Below, one piece after another: positions 11,501 through 19,893 of a stretch of DNA of 25,643 nucleotides; the first letter of the stretch is position 1, and the number at the start of each line of letters is the position of its first letter. Both the position numbers and the translations under genes were made by a program. Origin of the DNA: Acanthamoeba lenticulata. Taxonomy: Eukaryota > Discosea > Longamoebia > Acanthamoebidae. The DNA lies in assembly GCA_002179805.1 (NCBI GenBank), contig NAVB01000299.1, forward strand, positions 1 through 25,643, in the 5' to 3' direction. The notes under the pieces are model-generated. The model was not told the origin of the DNA, searched no databases, and saw nothing but the letters and a program-made list of their open reading frames with translations.

Positions 11501-13019
11501 TCGTCATGATCAACATCATTTCTTGTAACAAAAAGCAAAGTAAAGTAAAGTTGAGGGGGGGGGAGGGACGAACCATCGCGTCAAGCCTCTCAGCGGAGGT
11601 CAGGAAGCGAGAGGCGGCAGCCTTCATGTCACGCAACGTCTGTAAGTCGGCTTCATCGAGGCGCAAGAAGAAGAACCCGTCTTCCACCAGCCGCTCCACC
11701 ATCGTCGACGACGCTTCGAGGCTCTCGATCTGGTCAAAGGTGAGGCGCGGCTGCTCGAGCGCGTAGTAGGCCGGATGCACGAACAGCGGCCGCAACTTCT
11801 TTCGTCGGTCGGCCCTTGCTTGCTGTTGCAGCGAGTATCAGGTGAGGACACGAAGCAGGACACAAGACACAGGGCTTAAGAGAGTAAGGAGAAGGTGGGG
11901 CAGTACGGAGCGGCCGCGGTGGCGATCGCGTAGCGCACGGAGGAGGATGGGCTCGTGGCTCAGGACGTGAAGCAGACGCGAGGCCTGCGACGTGCGCACG
12001 AGGTCGTGCGGAGCGAGGCACGACAGGATCCCGAGGAGAACCTCTTCGGGCAGGTCCAGCAGGCCTAGAGGCCATTCTTCATCCTCCTCTTGCTCCTGCT
12101 TGCTCTTCCCCTTGGCGGGCTGCTCGGCGCTGAGCATGGCCAGGGCGTCAGTCGAGAGGCTGACAGAATCGCGCATGGCCTCCTTCGCCTTGCCCATCAT
12201 CGGCGATGACGAAGACGATGAGGACGATGCCAACATCGAGGCCACTTGGTTGCCATCACTCAACTGCTTCTTCGAGGCTTTGCCTTTCTTCTTTTTCTTG
12301 TGCATGGACTTGGCCGCTGGGTTGCCGTTGGCGGCGCTCTTCCTAGCCTTCTTAGTCTTTGTTTTTGTGGGTGTAGCAGTTATCGTAGTCGTCGTTGTTG
12401 TCGGATCCAGCGTCTCGGTGCTCGCGGCAACCGCCGGCGCTTCAACGCCGTTCACGTCGTTACTCGGGCTGTAGGCCGGGTCTTCGCCGCCTTTGGTGTC
12501 GCACTCTCGGGCACAGGCGGAGTCCGTGTCGTGCTGTGCGCGCTCCTCAGCATTGTCCGCCACCACTGGGGACTCACCATCATGGTCCTCGTCCACTTCG
12601 ACCTCCTTCCCCTTGCCATCCTGCCGTTTTTCTTGATTCTTGTCCTTCTTCTTTGCTTTCTTCGTCTTTGTCTTCTTCACCTTGCCATCAGCCTTTTTGC
12701 TTGGCTGCCCCTTTCCACTATTGTTGGGGGAGCGGTCCTCCACCAGCAGAGTAGTCGATGAGCCTTCAATGACGGAGGAGGAACCTGTCGAGCAAACCAC
12801 GTGCGGGCGAGCCTCCTCCTTGTTGTCTACGCGGTAGCGCAGCGGGGGGCGAGCATAGGTAACCAAGGAAAGGAAATCAATAAACACGAAAGGCAAACTG
12901 TAAACAAGAGAGAGAGAGAATCGAAAGCGCGTACTTATGCCATGACCATCTTTCACCAGTTCGGTCGGGGTCTGAAGGCCCTCGAGGCTTTCCATGGCGG
13001 AGCACGCAGCAGTCGTCAT
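8579..13019 (-). CDS. F-box protein with split dioxygenase-like region, RanBP2 zinc finger and RS domain
   Basis: Exons: 13019-12935, 12826-11907, 11822-11574, 11487-11413, 11334-11255, 11186-10316, 10254-10205, 10130-9424, 9336-8579. They join in frame to about 1264 aa. The N-terminus is Lys-rich (about 60-110, NLS-like). An F-box (LPEEVLLGILSCLAPHDL) lies at about 285-333. Residues about 345-515 resemble the N-terminal half of isopenicillin-N-synthase-type dioxygenases (DGFFFL, SAAGYAESPGINSFQ, RWFPWPD, LAKYLGVP). A RanBP2-type zinc finger WSCALC-x(10)-CAAC follows at about 523-545, then a Pro/Ser-rich linker. A second dioxygenase-like strand block is at about 720-806. The last exon encodes a long RS region and a basic tail. 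F-box proteins recruit substrates to SCF ubiquitin ligases; RanBP2 fingers bind RNA or ubiquitin. I infer a nuclear role. The F-box exon and the next exon join in phase 0; if that intron were really an intergenic gap, this would be two genes. Confidence 0.75.
8936..9050 (-). repeat. 12-bp tandem repeat encoding RSRS in the F-box/RS gene
   Basis: The plus-strand unit is CGCGACCGAGAA, repeated about five times almost perfectly from 8944 and then degenerating (CGCGATCGAGAA, CGTGAGCGTGAA). Translated on the minus strand it gives alternating Arg-Ser. A second, more diverged RS block lies at about 9140-9240. Confidence 0.85.
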
Positions 13020-13327
13020 GAGATGTGCTTCGTGAAATCCCCTCCTTCTGCCGTCTTGGTGAGGGCCGCCACACAGACTCACCCAAGTTCGATACAGTCA
13101 GGAGGCAAGATTAAAGGAGAGGAGAAGCCTAGCTAAGAACCCCGAGAGATGCGCGACGTGGGCGCAGGGAACAACCGTCTCAACAGCGAGAACCGCGGAA
13201 TGTTCTTCAAATGCACTTATTTTATTTTTTGAAACGAAATTGAATTAGTTAAAGATGAAAGAAAAGATCAAGAAATTCGTGGTGGTTGGTGTGCTTGTCG
13301 TGGGTGTGTAGAGAGAGAGGCTTCTTG
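13020..13327. other. Intergenic region upstream of the F-box gene and downstream of the acidic orphan
   Basis: The right part is the 3' flank of the acidic orphan. A minus-strand AATAAA at 13221-13226 lies about 100 nt after its stop, in an AT-rich stretch. Next to the F-box ATG there is a possible very short 5' UTR intron on the minus strand (gtgagt near 13082, cag near 13048). It is only about 35 nt long, so I do not rely on it. No other gene is visible. Confidence 0.45.
13221..13226 (-). terminator. Probable poly(A) signal of the acidic orphan
   Basis: AATAAA on the minus strand, about 100 nt downstream of the stop codon, within an AT-rich stretch. Confidence 0.45.
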
Positions 13328-14578
13328 TCAACCGGAGGGGCTTGACGAGCGAATGACTTCCTCCTGCTGATCAGTGAGTGGCTGCGACCAGAAGGCTTGT
13401 TCTTCGGGGTCACTTTCGATGGCCTCGCGCAGGAGCTGGATGGTGAGGCCTCGCTCCCACCGCCGTAGGCCCACGCGGCACATGGCCACCTGTGGGTAGT
13501 CCCCCAGGTACTCCCACAGCCTCTTCTTCGCGCGCACGGTCGTGGGGCGTAGGCCCTCTTCCTCCATCCACCGGATGAAGCCGCCCTTGTTCTCGGCCAT
13601 TCGCTCGTACTCCCTGCCCTCGACGAGGCTCCAGTGGAGCAGCCGCACCTTGTTGTTGAGCGGCGGAGATGTGATCGACTGGCGCATGTCGCGTAGCAGC
13701 TCCTTGGCCTTGGTGCGATCGTACTCGGACGCCCCGAGGGTCTCGGTGCTGGGGAAGATGCTGGTACCGCTTTCGGCCGGGTGGAGGCTCGTTGTAGGCG
13801 TGCTACTCTCCCGCCTTCGGCGCTTCGTGAGAGCCTCCTCGGGCGAGGGGCCGTTCGAGGTCAAGTTGTGACGCCTCTTGTTCGAGTCCGATCTGCTTGG
13901 GTTGAAGCTTGACGTCGAGGACCTGGACGTTGGCTCTTTCTTCCTGTTCCTGTTCCTATTCCTGCGCCTGTCAGCAGCTCTGTCTTTGCCTCCTCGGGGC
14001 GCCACCCACTCCCACTCGCTACTGCTCGCTTCATCGTCGTCCTCGTCCTCTTCCTCCTCGTTGCTATCACTCTCTTCGACATTGTTGGTTTCTTCTTCCT
14101 GTTCTTCTTCGTCCTCCCCGTCTTCCTCCTGCTTCTCCGCCTTTTCGTCAACCTCGCTCATGGCCTCCTGTTCAGAAGTGAAGGCCGCGTAGTAGCCGTC
14201 GTCGTCGTCGTCATCTTCTTCCTCTTCCACCTTCTTGCGAGCCGCTGCTGCGGCAGCTCCAATGGCCACCAGGCCCTCTATACCCTTGGGCACGTAGGCG
14301 CGTACCGCCAGCCGCACCGCGGCCTGGGCTCGTTCGACGCTATCCGGGTAGAACAAACAGAGCACATCGTAGAGCGCTTCGTCTCTGTCCGGTGGGTTCC
14401 TTCTTCGGGGCGCGCTTGGGGGCGGGTGTGCGGCCGCGCTCGTTGTCGACGACGTGTGCGGCGCCTCGGGGGCGGCCTCCACGAAAGGGATGGGTACAAC
14501 ACAAGACGGGCTCAACGACTGCGGCAGGGGCGGGGCGTGAGACCCCGCGGGGGTAGTCGTCTCTACGCGCTCCTCCAT
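13328..14578 (-). CDS. Acidic low-complexity protein of unknown function (single exon, 416 aa)
   Basis: This is an uninterrupted frame from the first ATG at 14578 to TGA at 13328; the upstream in-frame GTG was not used. I do not recognise a family. The N-terminus is Pro/Ala-rich. Residues about 65-110 may form a small helical domain (DEALYDVLCLFYPDS). A strongly acidic Glu/Asp stretch (about 115-190) is followed by a basic RNRNRNRKK stretch and KRRRR, both NLS-like. The C-terminal 110 residues look folded and helical, rich in Trp, Arg and Leu (VRLLHWSLVEGREYERM, KKRLWEYLGDYPQVAMC). The alternating acidic and basic tracts suggest a nuclear or chromatin-associated protein, but that is only inference. 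It is the only gene here, besides the AAA gene, that shows no intron. Confidence 0.7.
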   Translation of the reverse strand: MEERVETTTPAGSHAPPLPQSLSPSCVVPIPFVEAAPEAPHTSSTTSAAAHPPPSAPRRRNPPDRDEALYDVLCLFYPDSVERAQAAVRLAVRAYVPKGIEGLVAIGAAAAAARKKVEEEEDDDDDDGYYAAFTSEQEAMSEVDEKAEKQEEDGEDEEEQEEETNNVEESDSNEEEEDEDDDEASSSEWEWVAPRGGKDRAADRRRNRNRNRKKEPTSRSSTSSFNPSRSDSNKRRHNLTSNGPSPEEALTKRRRRESSTPTTSLHPAESGTSIFPSTETLGASEYDRTKAKELLRDMRQSITSPPLNNKVRLLHWSLVEGREYERMAENKGGFIRWMEEEGLRPTTVRAKKRLWEYLGDYPQVAMCRVGLRRWERGLTIQLLREAIESDPEEQAFWSQPLTDQQEEVIRSSSPSG

Positions 14579-14856
14579 CGCCTTCCGCGCGCACACAAAA
14601 CAAATAATAAAAAATTATACTTTTGTTTATTTTACTTTCTTCTTTTTTCTTAGCCTTTGGCGCGTGCGTTTGCCGTAAAACAGGAATAAAAGATGATCAC
14701 CGCATCTTGGAGCTCTGTCGCCGCATTAGGGGAAGCAAGGTTGCGGCAAGATCACAATCCAGGAAGAAACGGACACCCTAACACAAACGAAACCGGACCT
14801 TCTTTTGACTGAACCTAATTTCAGATTTTTATGAAGAGGTACGTTTCAAACGAACA

Positions 14857-16314
14857 TCAAAAGGCGAAGGTGCGCGCCTCGGTGAGCGCTTCCGCAGCTG
14901 AGCTGGTCCGGCACACGATGAAAAGCTGTTGCAGCGAGGCCATACTGATGCCCAGTCCGCCGTCCGGCTCCACGGGCGCAAGCAGCTTCACCTCCTGGGG
15001 CTTTGACTTTGAGGCATCCTTTTCCTCCTCCTCGCCCTTACCTTCCTCCGTCTTGGCCTTAGCCTCTTCCTCCTTCCTCTTCTCCTCGGCGGCTTGAAAG
15101 GCGCTGATGATCTCGGGCGCGCGGGAGGCGATCACGTCGGCGAACTCGCGGGCCAGGTCGGCCTCGCCTGGGTAGAAATGTAGGAACAGGGCCTCGACCT
15201 GCTCCTTGGTGGCGGTCGTGAAGCGCACCTTGAGGTCCACACGGCCGGGCCGAATAAGGGCCGGATCAAGGCGCTCGATGTGGTTGGTGGTGAGGATGAA
15301 GACCTGACCCTCAGGGTTGCACACGCCGTCGAGTGAGTTGAGCAGGCCTGAAAAGGTGAGCGGCGAGTTGGAGGCCATTGACTCGCGGTTGCGTGTGAAG
15401 AGCGCATCGACGTCCTCCATGACAATCAGCGAGCGTGAGGGCGCTCGCTGCACGCAGGCCTGGAGGTTGTCGTCGGTGATGTCCGGGTGGGCAGCCTGGA
15501 GGAAGCACACGTTGCGCTTGAGCTGGCCGGCCAAGGCGGTGATGAAGGACGACTTGCCCGTGCCGGGCGGGCCGTGGAAGAGAAGACATCGCTTGTAGGG
15601 GATGCCGTGATGCGCATACCAGCGAGCCGTCTCGCGCTTGTTGAACCCGGCAAGATCTTTGACCACCTTCGTCTTGATGTCGGCTGGCAAGATGACACTC
15701 TCAACGGGGCGCACGCGCTTGGTGGCCACCTTGTGCCAATACCACTGGTCAGGCTTCCACATGTAGATGTTGTACTGATCGTCGTCCTTAACGCTGTCCC
15801 ATTCGAAGACGTGGTCGCAGAAGGCCGTCAGGAGGTTCTGTTCATTTCGACCCTCAGCAAAGAGCACCAGCGAAGTGAAGACTTGCACGCCGCAGGAGGA
15901 CCCAACAGGCTTGCCGATGGCCTGGTGGACAACCCGGAGAGAACGGCCCTGGAAGGTGACCTCGTGAATGCCAAGACCAAGCCCCAGCCGGGACTTCTCC
16001 TTTGTCTCGCTTTCCTCCCAGTCCGCATTGTCGTCGTCCTCCTCAGCGTCGTCGCCCCACGGCATGGAGCGCGTCGCAGAGTGGCTGCTAATGTCCCAGC
16101 TGTGTGAATGGTCGCTGGTCTTGTTCCCGTTCTGCGCCACGTAGCGCGACACAAGGTCATAGAGCTGATCCGTAGCCTGGACCTCAGCAATAGTCACTCC
16201 CTCGCCACCTTTGGGCAGCAGGTGGGCGTAGGTCTCGGGGGCGACCGGCAGAAGGCGGAAGCCGTTCTTTTGGTGAGCCATATTGTCGTGCTTGGTGGGT
16301 GGTGAACTTTGCAT
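14857..16314 (-). CDS. BCS1-like AAA ATPase (485 aa)
   Basis: The AAA core is clear: Walker A FHGPPGTGKSS (about 247), Walker B SLIVMEDVDALF (about 297), sensor region VFILTTNHIERLDPALIRPGRVDLKV (about 335-360, arginine finger in RPGRVD), then FTTATKEQVEALFLHFYPGE, which is typical of the BCS1 subfamily. Mitochondrial BCS1 translocates the Rieske protein and has an N-terminal membrane span. This protein shows no hydrophobic span. It begins with a polar region, an acidic insert (about 90-105), and then a BCS1_N-like segment. Late in the protein a Lys/Glu-rich insert (about 400-440) interrupts the C-terminal helical domain. I infer a soluble BCS1-like paralogue. The start is uncertain: ATG at 16314 is simplest, an in-frame Met 12 is possible, and a short upstream coding exon cannot be excluded. 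The AAA family call is firm; the substrate is unknown. Confidence 0.88.
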   Translation of the reverse strand: MQSSPPTKHDNMAHQKNGFRLLPVAPETYAHLLPKGGEGVTIAEVQATDQLYDLVSRYVAQNGNKTSDHSHSWDISSHSATRSMPWGDDAEEDDDNADWEESETKEKSRLGLGLGIHEVTFQGRSLRVVHQAIGKPVGSSCGVQVFTSLVLFAEGRNEQNLLTAFCDHVFEWDSVKDDDQYNIYMWKPDQWYWHKVATKRVRPVESVILPADIKTKVVKDLAGFNKRETARWYAHHGIPYKRCLLFHGPPGTGKSSFITALAGQLKRNVCFLQAAHPDITDDNLQACVQRAPSRSLIVMEDVDALFTRNRESMASNSPLTFSGLLNSLDGVCNPEGQVFILTTNHIERLDPALIRPGRVDLKVRFTTATKEQVEALFLHFYPGEADLAREFADVIASRAPEIISAFQAAEEKRKEEEAKAKTEEGKGEEEEKDASKSKPQEVKLLAPVEPDGGLGISMASLQQLFIVCRTSSAAEALTEARTFAF

Positions 16315-16679
16315 GATGTTAAGGTTGTAGGCAGAACTGTTTTTGGCGCCATAGACACCCTCGACTTGCCCTTTTGTCGGGGCAGCTTTGCCATCTTCAC
16401 TGCATGGTCAGAAGGCTCTTTGGAAAGGCAGAACAAGCGAAGAAGAAGAATAAAAACGGAAACTCACGGCTTCTGGCGCGAACGGGTGACCGCAGCCTCT
16501 CATCAAAGAAAAAAATCGTAATAATAAAAAGGGCCAAAAAAGAGATTGACCTTTAACCGCAAGCTCTACGTAGCGGCTCCCATTCTAATTTTTTAAATGT
16601 ATACAAACAGATTTCAGCTGAGGGAGGCACAGACACCGCATCTCGGATGTCTCGCTTACACTAAAGGGTCTTATTATCT
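16315..16679. other. Spacer: 5' region of the AAA gene and 3' flank of the PLAC8 gene
   Basis: On the minus strand a plausible 5' UTR intron starts with gtgagt (near 16468) and ends with ccaaag (near 16417). Downstream of it is a minimal ATG-CAG-TGA frame (16405-16397), and another ATG at 16394 opens a frame overlapping the AAA start. The left of the spacer is pyrimidine- and purine-rich; the right part (16500-16620) is AT-rich. No further gene is seen. Confidence 0.4.
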
Positions 16680-17367
16680 TTAAGCCTTGACCATCTTGAA
16701 GGGCGACGTGTGGATGCGCACGCCGTTGGACAGCACGTCGGCAACGGAATCCCAGTCGGGCTTGTCCGTGGTGCGGAGCATCTGAGCACCAGCGCAAGGG
16801 CCGCAGCACCTGAAGAAGAAAATTCGTCAAAATGCGAATTTTTTGAGATGAAGATTTGTAGCGGGCTGTCGTACCAAGCGCAGAGGAAGTCACCAACCCA
16901 GTTCATGGTGTCATCCGAACCAACATTGGCCGCAAGACGCAGGTTGTGGCGAACAATGGGCTGCACGAAGCTGCATTGACGAAGACAATCCGGTAAATTA
17001 ATTGGCCGATCGCGAAAAGGCGCGAAAGTGTAGCCCGGAACGTACCAACCGCAGCACCAAGCGGGAAGGCAGTGGTTGACGATGTGGCACTCCTGGTTAA
17101 CAGTCTTGGAGTAGAGCTTGCCCATGTTGCAGGGGCCGCAGAAGTACCAAGTGAGGCCTGCGCGATAGGAAAGAACAAGAAGAAGAGGTAAGAACCATGT
17201 TGCTGTCCAGTGACAAGCCTGAAGGCCGGCTCAAGTCAGGCAACAGCTAACGTACAGCAGTAAAGGCCATCGGCGAAGTTGCAGGGGTCACCACAGCAGG
17301 GGCTGCACTTCCAGAGCTCCCAGCACGCACCACCATTACCGGGCCAGACGACGTTGAGGAAGGACAT
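16680..17367 (-). CDS. PLAC8-family cysteine-rich protein (149 aa, 4 exons)
   Basis: Exons: 17367-17256, 17157-17046, 16970-16875, 16809-16680; phases agree and give 149 aa ending KMVKA. The protein is dense in Cys: WKCSPCCGDPC, LYCCLTWYFCGPC, CHIVNHCLPAWCCGC, and FLCAWCCGPCAGAQMLRT near the C-terminus. The last segment matches the CC-x-PC-x(3)-Q pattern that closes PLAC8 domains (the family of placenta-specific 8, plant cadmium-resistance and fruit-weight proteins). Family members are small, often membrane-associated, and influence metal transport or cell size; the role here is unknown. The start is the ATG at 17367, immediately after AT-rich leader sequence. It is transcribed away from the secreted hydrolase gene. 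Confidence 0.85.
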
Positions 17368-18162
17368 TGTGTGTAAAAAGTGTGGTGGGTGACCGACGCT
17401 GTTGTTGTTGTGCTTGAGCAAAGACGCAGAGAGACAAAGTTAGCGAAGAAGAATGCGGGGCTTTGTCCTTGTCGAACGGCACCCGCTGCCGGGTTAAAGT
17501 CCAGAAATGGTATAACCGTCCGTGTGCTTCTTTCCATGAATAATTATCCTGCCACGCCCATTGGATGACAGCTTACCAGTGGCTGGATTTTGTCCAGTAG
17601 CAAAACACCGAACTCCGCTCTAGCTGAAACGGTGACTCCTCTCCGGACACTTGCGACTACATGAAGCATACTTCGCTTAACAGGAGTGCTGATCATAGGT
17701 CAACTCACTTAATTTGTCTTAATTAAAAATAAATATCAAATATTTATTTTTTATTAACAATTAACAATTAATTCCCCACAAAGAAAAACTCTGTCCGGTT
17801 GAGATGGGTCGTTGACACACTACGACCTTGAGTCCTTGTAGCGGCGCTCGCATACACCACCGCAGCCGCGCCCTTCAAGCGGGCAGGATGGCAGTTCACC
17901 ACAAGCAGGTTTGTTCTTGCACAGCGCACGGACCGACAGACAGGCACAACGCTTTCCTCTCGCCCGGCGCAAGCTCCTTAATTACCTGCCGTTCCGCAGC
18001 TGCGGCTGGGCGCGGCAGAAGCAATTTTGTTGGCAAAGTTAAGGTGTCCAGCCAATCCCCGTCGGGGACCGCAGGAGGAACGGGTTGGCGTCTTCCGCCT
18101 CCATCGTATTGACCACAACCTGCCCGACCAAACAACAAGCAGCCACCTTCCTCCCACCAGTG
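17368..18162. other. 795-bp divergent intergenic region between the PLAC8 gene and the secreted hydrolase
   Basis: This holds the two promoters. A very AT-rich block at about 17715-17775 (TTAATTAAAAATAAATATC and ATTAACAATTAACAATTAATT) divides it. The 350 bp next to the plus-strand gene are GC-richer and probably contain its 5' UTR. No convincing ORF, tRNA or repeat array is seen. Confidence 0.5.
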
Positions 18163-19646
18163 ATGAGGATTTCACTTTGCGCCTTTGTCTACGCCTGCGT
18201 GTGCCTGGCCGCGGTCGCCCTCGCGGCGCCTCAGGTCTCGGAGGAGTTCTCGGCCACCGTAAAGCTGTCCCTCCACCACAAGTCCGTTGGCTACAACGTC
18301 ACCGGCCACGGTACCTCCTCTTCTTCCTCTTCAAGCTTCATCCCACTTGACCGTTTTCCTCGTGCGCGGTGCAGGTCTGTGGGCGAGCAGCTTGTCGGGC
18401 GGCAGGTCCATCGAGCGCTTCCTGTTCGGCCAGCAGGGCCACCCGTACAACGAGTTCCGCCTCCAACGCTATGACCTCGTACGCATCACCTATCGACCCC
18501 TTGAGCTCTTGCTGACCACAAGACATGAAGAAGAAGAGAGAAAGATGGCTAACGTGCATCCCTCTTCAAACCAGGCCACCGCGTACGAGGAGGTCCACGG
18601 TTCCAGCTGCATCGTGACGCCGCTCGAAGGCGTTATGGCGCCCGTGTGGGGTTGGCTCGCTCACGCCAACGAGTCCACGACCGCCAACGGGAAGCACTAC
18701 ACTCTGGCCGTACGGCTTCTCTGGATCCAATCCTGCCCGCAGCTCAAGCTTTTTTAATTTTTTTAATTTCATTTTATTAATTTAATTTAATTTACTTTAT
18801 TTTGTGTAAAACAGATGGGCTACGCGACCGTGAGCCTCTACCTGAACGAAAAGGGTGTCCCTCGTCTCTACATCGTCGACGGCCCCGGGCGCAGTACGCA
18901 GCTGCCTGCCTTTGGGCTTCTTTGTTCACTCTTCAGCAGACGGTTGTTGCTCATACTCTTTGCTCTTGTGCGCAGCGGCCACCTTCGAGTTCCTGCTCTG
19001 GTCTTCCGAGACCCCCGGTGCGGGCGTGTTCGAGGTCCCCAAGCACTGCCCCACCAGCCCCGCTCCGTCGTCGGACCCGTCCCTGGTTGGCTGCATCGCG
19101 CGCAGCACCATCGTACGCTCCTCCAATCAGGCTCCTTGTTTTTTGGTTGCACGCAATTGCCATTGTGTTCATTAACGCCCATCTCGCTCCACCGTCATCC
19201 CCACAGATCGGAAGGGCGCAGGACTGGGTGAACCGCCACGTGCCCTACAACCAGGCCGGCAGCTACGACGGCTACCGCACGGACTGCTCTGGTCCGTTGT
19301 AGCTTCTTCACTTCATTTCACTTCACCTCCTTTTCCTCACAACGTACACACACACACCACAACAGGCTTCGTGAGCATGGCTTGGGAGGCCGCCCGTCCG
19401 GGCTACACCACCTCCACGCTGCCCCAGATCTCGCACCCGATCTCCAGGGGTCAGCTACAGCCCGGTGACGTGCTGCTGTGCCGCACGGAGCATGTGGTGA
19501 TCTTTGGCGGCTGGGCCAGCTCCACCCAGTACGTGGCCTTTGAGGAGACGCGCCCCGGCGAGGGCACCGTGCGCCGCGTGACGCCCTACCCCTACTGGTA
19601 CAACACGGGCTGCTTCCTGCCCTACCGCTACAACGCCGTCTGCTGA
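18163..19646 (+). CDS. Secreted NlpC/P60-like cysteine hydrolase (322 aa, 7 exons)
   Basis: Exons: 18163-18310, 18375-18478, 18575-18709, 18815-18893, 18976-19112, 19207-19291, 19366-19646; all phases agree. The N-terminus is a signal peptide (MRISLCAFVYACVCLAAVALA, likely cut before APQV). Residues about 25-170 form an N-terminal region with no family I recognise. The C-terminal half has the layout of a CHAP/NlpC-P60 papain-like hydrolase: AQDWVNRHVPYNQ, then YRTDCSGFVSMAWE with the candidate nucleophile Cys, LQPGDVLL, and EHVVIFGGW with the candidate catalytic His. It ends in conserved-looking aromatic motifs (TPYPYWYNTG, PYRYNAVC). NlpC/P60 enzymes cut peptidoglycan stem peptides or other amide bonds, so a phagotroph could use one against bacterial walls. 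That use is inference. Confidence 0.85.
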
Positions 19647-19689
19647 GCAGGGGTGTTCATCAACATCAAACGTGTGTGTATCCATTGAC

Positions 19690-19695
19690 AATAAA
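19690..19695 (+). terminator. Probable poly(A) signal of the secreted hydrolase
   Basis: AATAAA lies 43 nt after the TGA stop and is followed by a T-run at 19702-19710. Confidence 0.65.
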
Positions 19696-19751
19696 ACACC
19701 CCCTTTTTTTGGTGTTCGCCCTTCGCCTCATCCTCATTATTTGCTAAAATA

Positions 19752-19757
19752 TTTATT
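19752..19757 (-). terminator. Possible poly(A) signal of the receptor-like gene
   Basis: AATAAA on the minus strand within the AT-rich block at 19738-19800, about 140 nt after the receptor gene's TAG. The block separates two convergent genes and could serve both. Confidence 0.4.
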
Positions 19758-19893
19758 AATAATCACCCATTAATCATTAATAAATATGATATACCTCTCT
19801 CTTATTCTCTACACAAACCTTCTCCCGTGTCCGTTGGTCCGTTCCCACTCGTCCTCTGTCATTCTCTTTTTCTTTTTCTTCTCTCTTGCCGCA

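Noticed and set aside
12246..12761. Hydrophobic plus-strand frame resembling a membrane protein
   Set aside because: It is antisense to the Lys-rich N-terminal exon of the F-box gene; complementing Lys and Asp codons produces Leu/Phe/Val runs.
17828..18112. Short plus-strand open frame upstream of the secreted hydrolase
   Set aside because: It has no signal peptide or domain, lies in the probable promoter or leader, and does not connect in frame to the hydrolase ATG at 18163.
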